Source of the DNA: Mesorhabditis belari
Taxonomy: Eukaryota; Nematoda; Chromadorea; Rhabditida; Rhabditidae
Direction: 5' to 3'
Length of the DNA stretch: 64,000 nt
NCBI GenBank assembly: GCA_958450365.1
Contig: CAUEEP010000859.1
Coordinates: forward strand, 186,001 to 250,000
Shown here: in pieces, positions 15,259 through 25,162 of the stretch
How positions within the stretch are numbered: position 1 is the first letter of the stretch
How the letters are laid out: every line of letters starts with the position of its first letter
Notes under the pieces: model-generated
Seen by the model: the letters and a program-made list of their open reading frames with translations, nothing else
Database searches by the model: none
Told to the model about the DNA's origin: nothing
Position numbers and translations under genes: made by a program

Positions 15259-15550
15259 CAGTCAACCATTAGTCGTGGTCATTCTGTAAAGCAATCAAGT
15301 TTGCTTGGCGACTAATTTTTGCAGTACAAAGCTGATATTGGGATCTTACAGTAGTTTAGCCAAAGCAGTCAAGACAGTAAATCTTTTCAGTGAGCTACGA
15401 TGGGACGAGTTGGAAATCCATGCGATGCACAGAAGAGAACGGTTTCTAGGCTGGGGCAGCAACGACATTCGACCAGAAAATATTCCCCGTGAAAAAGTTG
15501 AGCGTTTTTTTCGTGAAAATCTCCCCAAGTGTAAATTGAAGTTTATGTAA

Positions 15551-16244
15551 AGTTATTTCAAATGTTTACTTTATTTTTCTCTTTAAATTTGGAAGCTTGG
15601 AAAACGATTCGCTTTTTGTTAAATTCTATGCACGATTTGTCAGATTCTATTGAATTTTGAAATTTTATGCTTGAATCCGGTTTAAGGCTTTAAACCCTAT
15701 CAAATTTCTAGAATTACTCTTGTTATTTTCTCCTCCTCTAGAGAAATGATTAAAACAAATCGTTTTATCAATAATGTACCTTCAAAAACTACGGTAATCT
15801 TGTCTCGAGTAAACTACAGAAAAGATGGATGACTCAGTTATTTTTGGTAGAAATTGAGTCACATTACGTCATGCTTACCCAATGTTGATGTCAGCTTAGA
15901 TCTATTAAAATAAACGGTTATAAGAAAGTTCATTTTCAAATTATTTGACCAAACAAGATTCACGTTCAACAAGTTTTCTTTGTATTTTCACTATTTCTCT
16001 TATTTTCACCAATATTTACCTATTCTTTTAAAGAAAAAAGCTTTTTTTGTGAGCGCGAAATCGATTTTTCGCCTTTTCGGCTCTCTGTCGAATTTTGCTT
16101 GAAAAAAATGTCTATGACTATTGCACAACATTTCTTTTACCTCATTCAGTGACACACCAACGAAATATCTCAACTTTTACAGCTAAAAGATTTCAATTTT
16201 CAGTTCTGATTGCTTTATTTCGTTTTGAGCAGAAATTTATTCAC
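15551..16244. other. Intergenic sequence upstream of the TUTase-like gene
   Basis: AT-rich; no exon or repeat recognised. The promoter of the next gene should lie here, but I see no distinctive element. Confidence 0.4.
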
Positions 16245-19200
16245 ATGGAAAATAAAACGAGAACGAAAATAACAGCTTTTGACCAAGAAATTGTTGAGTA
16301 CTGCAAAGCGAGGATACAGGTTGGCAAGGAGAATTTTAGGGAAAAGAAACACTGTATGACAACTAACTACATAATCGCTTGGTTAGATATTTTGTAGGCC
16401 AGCTGCTTGGCTATACCAGAAAACCCAAATCTGGCTTCTTGCTGGCTCAGGTTTTTCTAAGCTATGATGGCTTAGGTCAAGCAAGCTTAATCTGGTCAGG
16501 GAAATTTGCTTTTAGAGCAGCTTTAGCTTCTAGCATTCAGCATTCAGCTATTAGGCTGTCCAAAAAGTCTTTTTGTTCCTTTTCGCACTTTCGTTGAAAA
16601 ATCACAAGTAACCCATGGTTTGCTCTAAATAAAAATGTTTATTGTTAAATTTCTTATTTTTTTAAGTTAATTTGGATTCACTTTCGAGCAAATTCGAAAG
16701 TGAAACCACGTGTTTTTCGTAAAAATCTATAAAAAGCTTTACGAAGAAATAGGCTCAATTAATTTCGCGGAAAATTTGGCCACCGTATTTCCTGTAATAG
16801 AAGCCCCGGGGCTTCTATTTTTTCGATGTCCGTCTAGGGAGGGGGCTATTATTTAAATGACATCGAATTGTATCGGGGGAGGGGGCAAGTGTAACTTTAC
16901 ACTCAAAACTTTGTTTGGTTCTTCTTGTCCTTCTTTTAATGTAGTTCTTTCACCTTTGAGTTTGCACTTCTTTGACGTCGCCTTCTCGTTCTCGTACAAC
17001 TAAAACAAACAAAATTATATTTTAACCAACATTTCACTAGAATGACAAAAGAAAAAACATCCCCAAAAACACACTCCCAAAAAAAATCCAGAAATTTTTT
17101 TTGCTCCTAAAGTCTTTCCAACATGCGCTAATTTACTCTGCATCTAAGTTTAATTGCGAAATTCTTATAGTCGATGTTTTCCTTGCCAAAAAGACCCGTT
17201 TTTTCGTTATTTATCGTCCCCCTGATGTTAACTTAGCTGACACATCTTCTCTTTTCGACCACCTATCGACATTCTTAGTTTCTGCTGAGCTAAACATTCT
17301 ACTTGGTGATTTTAATTTTCGTGTAAATTTTTCCAGCGGTTCTTTTGCATTTGACAAATACCATCACCCCACTATTTCACTTGAAAGTTTCCTCATTACG
17401 AGCTCTCTTTTTATTTTAAATGCATTTCCTACTTTCTGTCGCTCTTCTTCTATTTTAGATATGGTGATTTCTGACTTTCCGGATGACGTAATCGACCTGC
17501 AAAGTTTGCCTCCTCTTCCGGGTTCTGACCACATCTCAATCAGCTTCAAAATCAATTCAAACTGCTCTACTCCAAAGAAAAGGGATCAAGTCTGTTTGCA
17601 TTTTGATTTTGATCATGTCAAAGCGGCGGTGTGTTTACTAAATTCTCTAAATCAATCAGATTTTTGTGCCTCCTCAAATTCTATTGACCAAGATTATGAC
17701 ACTTTTTGCACTAGTCTCCTAAACTCGGTGGAATTGGCATGTGCTCATTCTTCTTTAAAGACCCCGCCGCACATTTTAAGAGCTAAAAGTCGTTTAGCCT
17801 GTTTTTACCGTCGCTCCTACTTTTCTCAACCCGCAGATGATCCTTTAGTTAATAAGGAACTAAATAAGCTTTCCAAATATTGTCGGAAATTTGAGGAAAA
17901 TATAGAAAGAAACGCCATTAAATCCAAAAAAGGGAATTCTTTTTACACGTATATAAACTCTAAATCTAAGGACCCTAACCAAATTCCAAATTCCTTTCTT
18001 GATCCATCCAATCCTAGTGAAACACTTTTAGATCCCGGAAAAATTGTGCTTGAGTTTAGTAATTTCTTTCACAGTGTTTACAATAACCAGATACCTGATG
18101 AACCATTCCCGGCTTTTCCGCCTAAAGCCATTCCACCACAAGCCGATTTCCTCCTTACAGCTAGTGACATCGAAGCTGCTTTCAAAAAGTTGAGACCCAA
18201 AAAATCGCCTAGTCCAGACAAAATTACTGCTTTTTTCTAAAGAAACTACATAAAGTGCTAGTCATTCCTCTTGCCAAATTCTTCAATAACATTTTGCTTG
18301 TCTCTGCGGTCCCAACTTACTGGAAACAATCTCTTGTGTCACCTTTTCTCAAAAAATCGCCCAAAAATATATTCGCTAATTATCGTCCCATTTCTTTAAC
18401 TTCTCCTGTGTCAAAACTTTTTGAAATTATCATAAAAGATAAAATTTTTCAACATTTTGATAAGTACAATCTTTTTTCTGACCAGCAGTTTGGCTTCCTT
18501 AAAAATAAATCCACAACTTCTCAACTTATTTTAGCCTATAAGTCCTTTTTCAAAGCTTTAGATCAAAAAGAAAAATCTATTTCCCAACTAGAAGCCGTCT
18601 TCTTAGATTTTGCAAAAGCTTTTGATTCTGTTCCCATTGATCTTCTAATTCACAAACTGCATGCTTACCGGCTCAGTCCACTTGTAATTTCGGTCGTCAA
18701 AAATTTTCTTTCTCAGCGGACTTTCAAAGTAATTCTAAATAATGTCCTTTCTCCCTCTTTTGATTGTCCTAGCGGGGTTCCTCAGGGTAGTATTCTTGGT
18801 CCTCTTTTGTTTACTATCTATATTAATGACCTGCCTAACTGTCCTTTCAAATCAAAAAATTCCTCCATCTGGCTCTATGCCGATGATGTTAAGCTTACGT
18901 TCAAAATTCCCATCGGAACTCAAGTAGCTTCGCTTGCGGCTGTAAAAGATGCAAACCATGACTTAGAACTTATTAATTTGTGGGCCAAAACGTGGAAGCT
19001 TTCCCTATCCCCTTCAAAATCTCAACATTTTTCCACTGGTAAATTTAGTTTCTCTTTGGTAATTAACAATATTCCTATCAATTACATTAGTAAATTTTGT
19101 TAGAGATTTAGGTGTCCACATCTCTCCCCCTTTTAATTTCACTAAACATATTGAAATCATTTGTCGAAAAGCTTCTTTTGTTTCTAGCCGTATTCTCAAA

Positions 19201-22200
19201 TCAATTGTTCATCCTAACCTAAACTCTTACCGCAAATGCTTGACGACTTATATCCGGCCCATCTTAGAATATGCTTCTATTGTTTGGTCTCCCCGCGCAC
19301 AAGTCTTTATTGAACGCTTGGAGAAAATTCAGAGGAGGTTCACAAAAGTCGCTTTATGGAAAATTGACTATTCTAAATATTCTAGCTTTACTTATGAGGA
19401 GAGACTTGCTTTTTTTGAACTAAAAACTTTACAGCATCGTCGCTTTGTCATTGATTTAGTCGAAACTTTCAAAATCCTCCGTTGTAAACAGATTAGCCCT
19501 TTGTTTATAGACTTTTTCAAATTTAAACCGCGGTCAGGGCCCAGAAGTGGCTCATTCCTTTTGCAAATTCCCTTTGCTTCCAATGCCTCTTTATCAAATT
19601 CATTTCCCGTTAGAGCCGCTAGATTATGGAACTTGCTCCCAAACGACATACGAGAAATTCAGTCGCTTTTCATATTCAAGAAACGTATCGATGCTTTAGA
19701 TCTAGTGGCTCTTTGCTGTAAGTAATTGGCTTATTGATTTCAGTATGTATTGTATGATTAAGTATCACTGTGCATTTCTCTATGATTTCTTTCACTTTAT
19801 CGTTTGAATAAAGTATTATTACTAAATAAGACATTTTAAACCCGTTATAACGTTATTTTGCAGAAAAATAATTGGCCTTTCTAATGAAACAAGCCGTAGT
19901 TCCAGCGGTGGATTTGGTGGTCTTGAACGGAAGTACGAAAAGGAACGAAAAGACTTTCTGGATAGCCTAATGGAATCAAGTAGATACCAAGCTTAAACTT
20001 TGTAAGACCGTAGTGGAAAAATATGAGATAGTTTGACTTCTCGATTTGAGAATATAAGAAAGCTCTTTTAGTCGCCCGAAGCTTTGAAGCAAAAGCTGGA
20101 AATTTTCGAAATGATTGTGGAGAGTGTACGTGGACGAGATGTGGGTGATAGATTGAAGTTCAATTTCAAACATAGGGATGAAAAATAAGGCTTTAAATTT
20201 AGGAGTTGTCCAATTATGTAGTTGATTTCCACTTGTATGGCTCAACGGTTACCGGTTTTGGTTCCAAGAACTCGGACTTGGATGTTTTTATGAATATTGA
20301 AGCAAATATTCATTCTGAGTTGGCTGAGAAGGATGATAAAAATGGGTTGGTTTTCAATTTTACCATATTTAATGTTATAAAGTAAATGCAAAAAAGTAGT
20401 ATTAGGCCAAAATTTAGAGTTTTTATTTAGAGCTTTCACCAAGCTTGTGAAACGATGGAATCTTATGAATTTCAGTGGAGCTAAAAGCCAAAAATCTATA
20501 TTGTAAAAATTTCAGTTGTTTGGAGAAGATTAAGAAGATTTTGCGACGCAGCTCATATTTTGATGGTCACTATCGAGAGGTGGTGTTTCTCGCAAAAGCC
20601 AAGGTTTGACTCAAATATCATAGCTTTCGATTTTCAATTCAAGTACTTGTAAAAGATACATAGTTTATATGAAAAGATATGTCATTTCTATGTACTTGTG
20701 CGATAAACGAATTCTTTCTGTCACACTCAATTCCTCGCTTTTCTCACAAAACAAAGCCGAAGCTATACGAAAAGCTATGAATCGCGTGCGCTAGAAAGGA
20801 TGCGTTTACAATTTTGGATGTAAAGTATTCAAATCTTAATAGGTACCAATCATTTCGATGACCTTACTCGAGAAATTCAATCACATCAATGTGGACATCA
20901 GTGCGAGTTCGCTTGAAGGAGTGCACAACTCGTATTTATTCAAGCACTACAATATGTAAGTGAAATTTTTTGAGCTGAGATTGTATTATCACCTTGCGGA
21001 AAACGTTTCCCACAAGAAATTTGGAGCGGGAAAGCTTTTTCCGTGTATTACCACCTCGGGGGAAATGGCCGTGGGAAATCCCAAAATTTCCCACGGGAAA
21101 AGTTTCCAATGGAATTTCCTATAAAGTGATATATTGGTTGGGTGAAAGCTCCGGGCAAATTTTCCCATGGTAAATTCCCTTCAAGGTGATAATACGGCCT
21201 CTGATTCAATCAACAAGTTACTCTTTAAAAAGTGCTACAGAAATTGTCGACTGTTTGACTTTTACTTGTAAGAAATCTAGGTAATTTAGAAATAGAATTA
21301 GTAAGCTTGAATTGCCACGTTCAATTGATTTTTTCCAAATTTTCAGATTAGAAATGAGATTTCAGGATCGATGAACGCTTTGCTCAACTCTATCTTATGG
21401 TAAAGGAATGGGCGACGGTGAACGATATTTGCAACTCACAGGCTGGCTCGTTAAATGGGTGAGTGTGAGACAAAGGCAGGTACTTATCGATTGGGTAGAT
21501 TGGATTGCTACTTGACTCTGTGATTTGTTAAACGCCGATCCGTTTGCTAAATAAATCAACAACAAATTTAGATGATTAGGTAAAACCTATTCATTTCCAG
21601 ATTCTGTTATTGTTTGTTGGTGCTTCATTTTCTCCAGAGTGGAGTCACTCCACCCATTCTTCCGAATCTTCAAAAATTGTTCCCTGAAAAGGTTTGTCAT
21701 TTTTAAAAGCCATAATGATATTAATAACAGCTTGACAAATATCCGTTATCCGTCAAAAATTATCCGTTTGACAAGCCTGATCAAATTATACGTCTTGTTT
21801 TCAGTTTGCAATGACGAGAAGGTTGGATGAGTTGCAAAGGGATACAGACGAAAAACTGGATTTCGATAGAGGTGAGGTTGAAAATTCTTATGAAAAAGCT
21901 CGGATTTTCGAGAAGATGTTTACATTTATTACCACAAAGTACATGCCAAAGAACGATTTCAGTTGATGAAACAGGCTCTTTTAAAGGTTCACTTGTGATC
22001 AAAAGTGTAAACGCACCATTTCTCACGCACAGAATGCTTCGTTCCCTTACAGCTTCTCTTATCAAACAAATTGCAGACTCTATCAACGAGTCAACAATTG
22101 GTGAGCTTTTCCTGGGATTTTTCGAGTACTACAAGAAGTTTTCATGGAAGACAAAAGGCATTTCGATACGACGAGGGGAAACTTTTTTAAGGTAAGATAG

Positions 22201-22598
22201 GTAAGAAAGAAACAGTGCCAAAACTTACAACTTAAGGCCAAACATATAATGTTTTAGACCCAATGAGAACAAGGACTATGTTTATGTGGAGAATGTGTTC
22301 AGTGAAACGAATGCGGCTCGGTAAATCTGGCTCCAAGGAATAAAACTGTCAAAAAAGAAGTTTTAGAGTACTTCGAACTCACCGCAGCTTCAAGATTTTT
22401 CTGTATGCAATTGAGAAGATGGTGGAGAATTTCTCAAAAACCGCATCACTTGATGACATTTTAAAAAAGATTGAAATTCCAAAAGGCTTGATGAGCCTCA
22501 AACAATTGGATAAAGAAAATATCAGGATTCAAGGAAGAAAGAGAAAAGTAAATGGGAGAAATGGAGGAGGAGTAGTGGAAAAGAAAAATAGCGTGTAA
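16245..22598 (+). CDS. Cid1/GLD-2-type nucleotidyltransferase (terminal uridylyl- or poly(A)-polymerase)
   Basis: Eleven exons join in phase to 377 residues: 16245-16319, 20072-20125, 20203-20345, 20516-20603, 20843-20955, 21366-21458, 21601-21691, 21805-21871, 22077-22191, 22258-22320 and 22367-22598. The catalytic core reads YGSTVTGFGSKNSDLDVF (residues 55-72), the GS..DxD signature of the DNA polymerase beta-like fold, with D68 and D70 and a third carboxylate D138 in INVDISASSLEG. A PAP-associated segment follows (TIGELFLGFFEYYKKFSW, about 248-265). Such enzymes add U or A to RNA 3' ends in the cytoplasm. The short N-terminus and lack of RNA-binding domains fit the PUP/Cid1 class; base specificity cannot be read. 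The first intron (3.75 kb) was expanded by nested transposons. The gene appears intact. Confidence 0.85.
16779..19836 (+). mobile_element. CR1/jockey-group non-LTR retrotransposon (5'-truncated)
   Basis: Homology to the host MITE stops at about 16779 and resumes at about 19837. The insert carries a coding region for endonuclease and reverse transcriptase and ends soon after AATAAAGTATTATTACTAAA, a short A/T-rich 3' repeat instead of a long poly(A), as in CR1-like elements. A 24 bp perfect palindrome centred on CCCCGGGG lies at 16796-16819; its CCGTATTTCC-like surroundings resemble the MITE end at 32810, so the first 250 bp may be another small insertion. Confidence 0.7.
17101..19725 (+). pseudogene. 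LINE ORF2: endonuclease (partial) plus reverse transcriptase
   Basis: The first part (17101-18240) has APE-type endonuclease motifs YRPPDVN, LLGDFNF and GSDHISI but lacks the beginning of the domain. The reverse transcriptase follows in another frame (18255-19103): NYRPISLTSPVSKLFE, LDFAKAFDSVP, GVPQGSILGPLLFTIYINDL and the catalytic LYADDVKL. The last part (about 19104-19725) includes RAARLWNLLPNDIRE, usual near the C-terminus of CR1/jockey proteins. The two frame breaks sit in a six-T run (18231-18236) and a four-T run (19095-19098); one base in each reconnects the frames. The element may therefore be less damaged than it looks. Confidence 0.85.
20982..21196. mobile_element. Short palindromic MITE in a TUTase intron
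   Basis: The ends GTATTATCACCTTG and CAAGGTGATAATAC form inverted repeats, and the interior contains GGGAAA/TTTCCC blocks complementary across the centre. It sits between exons 5 and 6 of the nucleotidyltransferase gene. Confidence 0.6.
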
Positions 22599-22832
22599 GC
22601 TTGTAGATAAATTTGTAAATAAATGAATAAAAAATTTGGCTTCTTTATCATTTCAACAAGAAATACACAAAATTACAAAGCTTGTTAAGAGCAAAAAAAT
22701 GTTAATTGTAAGATTTAGGTTTCAGCTAGGAGCTTTCTAAGTAGTAAATAGTATACAGTAGTAAATTCTCTAGAAGTTTTTAAAATTTCAAAATTTTCAT
22801 GCTTTATAGTTTTTTAACTCTTTAAACCTCTA

Positions 22833-22940
22833 ATTTTTTTTTTTTTTCAAACTCTTTTTTTCCCAACTTTTTTTTTTTTTTTTTAAAAAAATCCTTCTTC
22901 CCTTTCTTTTCTTTTTTTTTTTTCTTTTGGGTTGGGGGGT
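22833..22940. repeat. T-rich homopolymer tract (probable sequence artefact)
   Basis: Successive runs of T up to 16 bases with short A, C and G runs, ending in GGGTTGGGGGG. It is located just before a tRNA-like sequence. Similar in character to 3984-4205 and 34438-34590. Confidence 0.5.
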
Positions 22941-23010
22941 GGTGCTTGTCTACGGAACGGATCGATGCTTTGTAGTGAGTTCGAATCACCCACTGGAAAA
23001 ACTTTTTCCT
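22941..23010 (+). repeat. tRNA-like sequence
   Basis: AGTGAGTTCGAATCACCC looks like a T-arm with B box, preceded by a region that could form a degenerate anticodon arm and followed by TTTTTCC. The 5' half is obscured by the adjacent homopolymer tract, so no anticodon can be assigned. Confidence 0.35.
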
Positions 23011-23124
23011 TTTTATTTTTCATTTTGATATTTTTGATTTTCTTATACTATTTTGCTTTATTTTCTTATCTAATTTTGATCAGAGCAATTCAACATCATG
23101 AGCTAGGTCTCGTTTCGAAATTCC

Positions 23125-23341
23125 ATGGTGACCCAGTACTCTTCCCTAGTCAGAGTCAAGGCAAAAACTAATCTACTTGTAGAAAAAGCGGGTACACTGA
23201 AAAATTTAGATGATAGAAGTGAAAGCAAATCAGGTGAAGAGAAATTTGTGGAGGTTAAGCTAAAGAATGAGGAAACAAAACCTGCTGAGGAACCTGAAGA
23301 AGAAAAAGAGAGTGAATCATTGGGATGGGATGCTTGGGGAG
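23125..23341 (+). CDS. Acidic exon of an unknown gene
   Basis: An ATG at 23125 opens about 72 residues rich in Lys and Glu (EEKFVEVKLKNEETKPAEEP) ending SLGWDAWG before a donor GTAATG at 23342. The GWxxWG ending is seen in FAM114-type proteins, but that is too little for a family call. It may be the first exon of a gene continuing into the exons at 23613-24024, although a stop just before 23613 argues against direct joining. Function unknown. Confidence 0.35.
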
Positions 23342-23612
23342 GTAATGTTGTTTCATTGATTCTGTAGAATTTGTTTTAAAGTTAATTTGTCGTAGTTCTC
23401 CGAAGACACTTTTGATTTGGCTTGGTTGGCTTTATATTAGTTTGTCAAAAAAATCTGGCCTTATTCTTAGCCTTGGCTTTTGGTTTTTCAGTCCAGCTCT
23501 TTGAAAAATTTGAAACCAAAAGCTAAATTGTTTACAATTGTACTTTTTAACGTCAAAGTTTTTCACGCCTTGTAACTAAAATTTAAACCTTAAAAATTGA
23601 ATCGTCGCCTGA

Positions 23613-24024
23613 ATGATCTTCGCCACATCGGGAAAAGCGAACAAGACCAATTTTCTCGAGTTTTGTGGCCTGTTGACGGGAGCTCTCGTTCAATTGGAAA
23701 CTGTTGCTACAAATCTCCCATCTGGCACATACCAGGTAAAAATATTCAGTTAAGAATTTGAAATCTAAACAATTAGAAGTTGTATTTAATTTTTTCGTTC
23801 ATTGAGAAAAAGCAAATCTGATAAGGCAATCGGTTTTTTTGCTTCAAAGACGAATGTCCTTATCAGAAAACCCTTGTGAAATTTGTGGCACAAGAAAATT
23901 TCGAAAAATTCTATTACTTCAATTTTTTTAGGGTGATGATGTGGCAACTCGTTTCCTCGTCGATTGCCAATCAGCGCAAGAATTACCCGAGAGAATCCTC
24001 AGGCTTTCGATCACCGTTCTTTTG
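23613..24024 (+). CDS. Two-exon open segment of unknown function
   Basis: Exon 23613-23735 starts with ATG and contains NFLEFCGLLTGALVQLETVA; exon 23932-24024 continues in phase with GDDVATRFLVDCQSAQELPE and ends at a donor-like GTTTGA. The two look like real protein (helical, no stops, good splice sites), but the next exon was not found before the iPLA2 gene at 25163. I do not recognise the family. Confidence 0.35.
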
Positions 24025-25162
24025 GTTTGAGTCTAATTGTAAGACATTCAAATCACTTTCTTTGATTCACTGTGACTCTTATGGTAAATACTTATCTACC
24101 GAAATATTCCAATGATGATTAGGGTGCATTAGTTGCTTTTTTTGCGCTAGAAGAATAAACTTAACCTATCAAAGCTTCATTGAGCTTTGCTAATTCATAG
24201 CTTTGATTGACTATCGAGGCCAAATCCAGATCTTGCAATCGTATAAAAAGGCTAATTTGAAGTTTTCGAACAAGCCATAGCCTATCAGATATCAGCTTCA
24301 ACGCAAGATATCTGGTAAACAAGTTCTCTAGTAAAATAAAGAAGCGACTGGCAAAGAATTTGGAGCTGAGGAGGGGATTGAACCTTTCTGCGTAACGGAC
24401 AGATTCTTTATCACTGAGCTATCGACGCCTTCTTTGCCCAGGCAGAATTAAGAAAGACAAGGAAGAAGAAAGGAAGGGAAGACAACTATTCAGTGAGGAT
24501 TTGATAAAGATTCGGATCTGGAGTTGGATTTGATAGTGTTTTCTCTGAATCGAAAAGCTAATCAAGTACGCCAGAAATGAAGTGTTTCCATTTTTAGCCC
24601 AAAGCACACCTCTCATTATATTTTCAGCCTTAACTTATTTAAAATTCATTGAAGCCAACTTGCCAAAACCTCTGAAACTTTTGAAATCTTTATGTTTAGT
24701 TTAACAATATTGAGATCATTGGGGTTTTCGTGGTAATTTGCGTAAGAGTCTTGATTTTTAATGATTTTTGGTATTAAAGCACAATTCTATTAAAACAAAT
24801 GCATGGTAGATATTTGATATTTGACAAAAATGGTAAAAATGTGCTTTGTAATTACTTTTATGGACTAGTCTGGGAAACTTCTATCTATTTTTTTTTCTAA
24901 CTATGACAGTATTAAAACTCAAAAATTGTAGAAATTACCGGTGTTATCCAATAATACAAATTTCACATGTCCATCGAAAAATGTGATTTTTCTATTGCCT
25001 TCCCATTTTTTCGTTTTTTTGACGAATACATTTTTCTCTCCCGTAAAGCTGTGATAAAATTCTCTTTCGAAATAAAGCTTTGCCGTTTTCAAGAAAAATG
25101 TTCAATTGTCTTAAACATTTACCTTTAAAACTAAATTTCTATTTACTAAAACGTTCTTCAGA
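24025..25162. other. Intergenic sequence with one tRNA-like repeat
   Basis: Apart from the tRNA-like element at 24362-24432 and a purine-rich tract next to it, nothing was recognised. The promoter of the phospholipase gene presumably lies in the right-hand part. Confidence 0.4.
24362..24432 (-). repeat. tRNA-derived SINE-like sequence
   Basis: On the minus strand, GATAGCTCAGTGATAAAGA (A box, D-arm) and GGTTCAATCCCC (B box) are spaced as in a tRNA. The acceptor ends do not pair. Upstream on that strand lies a pyrimidine-rich leader (complement of 24440-24480), the same arrangement as at 27840-27985, which suggests a shared SINE family and not independent tRNA genes. Confidence 0.45.

Larger units (their letters stand above)
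12269..15550 (+). pseudogene. F-box domain protein 2 (probably damaged paralogue)
   Basis: The ATG at 12269 opens LLNLPNEVLLKIISRCSARD, a clear F-box, continued at 13110-13185 by RSAYHFVEAYDHEMPCN and at 13228-13353 by TDRLYLFYKKNDRKIEG. The next exon (from 13406) runs YHSTAYLAKSSTGG, then needs a one-base shift near 13510 to reach LKKRTVDFLCASILASF, which aligns with LKMQNFLPCSILTD of F-box protein 1. Exons 14391-14509 (FWHFTSIAKTWKIDHFIIK) and 14584-14621 follow, and a last open stretch, about 15325-15550, ends with TAA. The join from 14621 to the last exon is out of phase, and no GT donor is visible after 13610. The introns hold a mariner-related sequence, a tRNA-like SINE, a MITE and a foldback element. 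Either a recent pseudogene or a gene with sequence errors. Confidence 0.6.
16554..19967. mobile_element. Mariner-type MITE split by a LINE
   Basis: The outer ends read GGCTGTCCAAAAAGTCTTTT and the complement ending AAAGACTTTCTGGATAGCC, with TA at 16552-16553 and 19968-19969. The internal halves (16554-16778 and 19837-19967) together match the element at 47047-47559. About 3.06 kb of non-LTR retrotransposon interrupts it, so the MITE arrived first and the LINE later. Confidence 0.75.
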
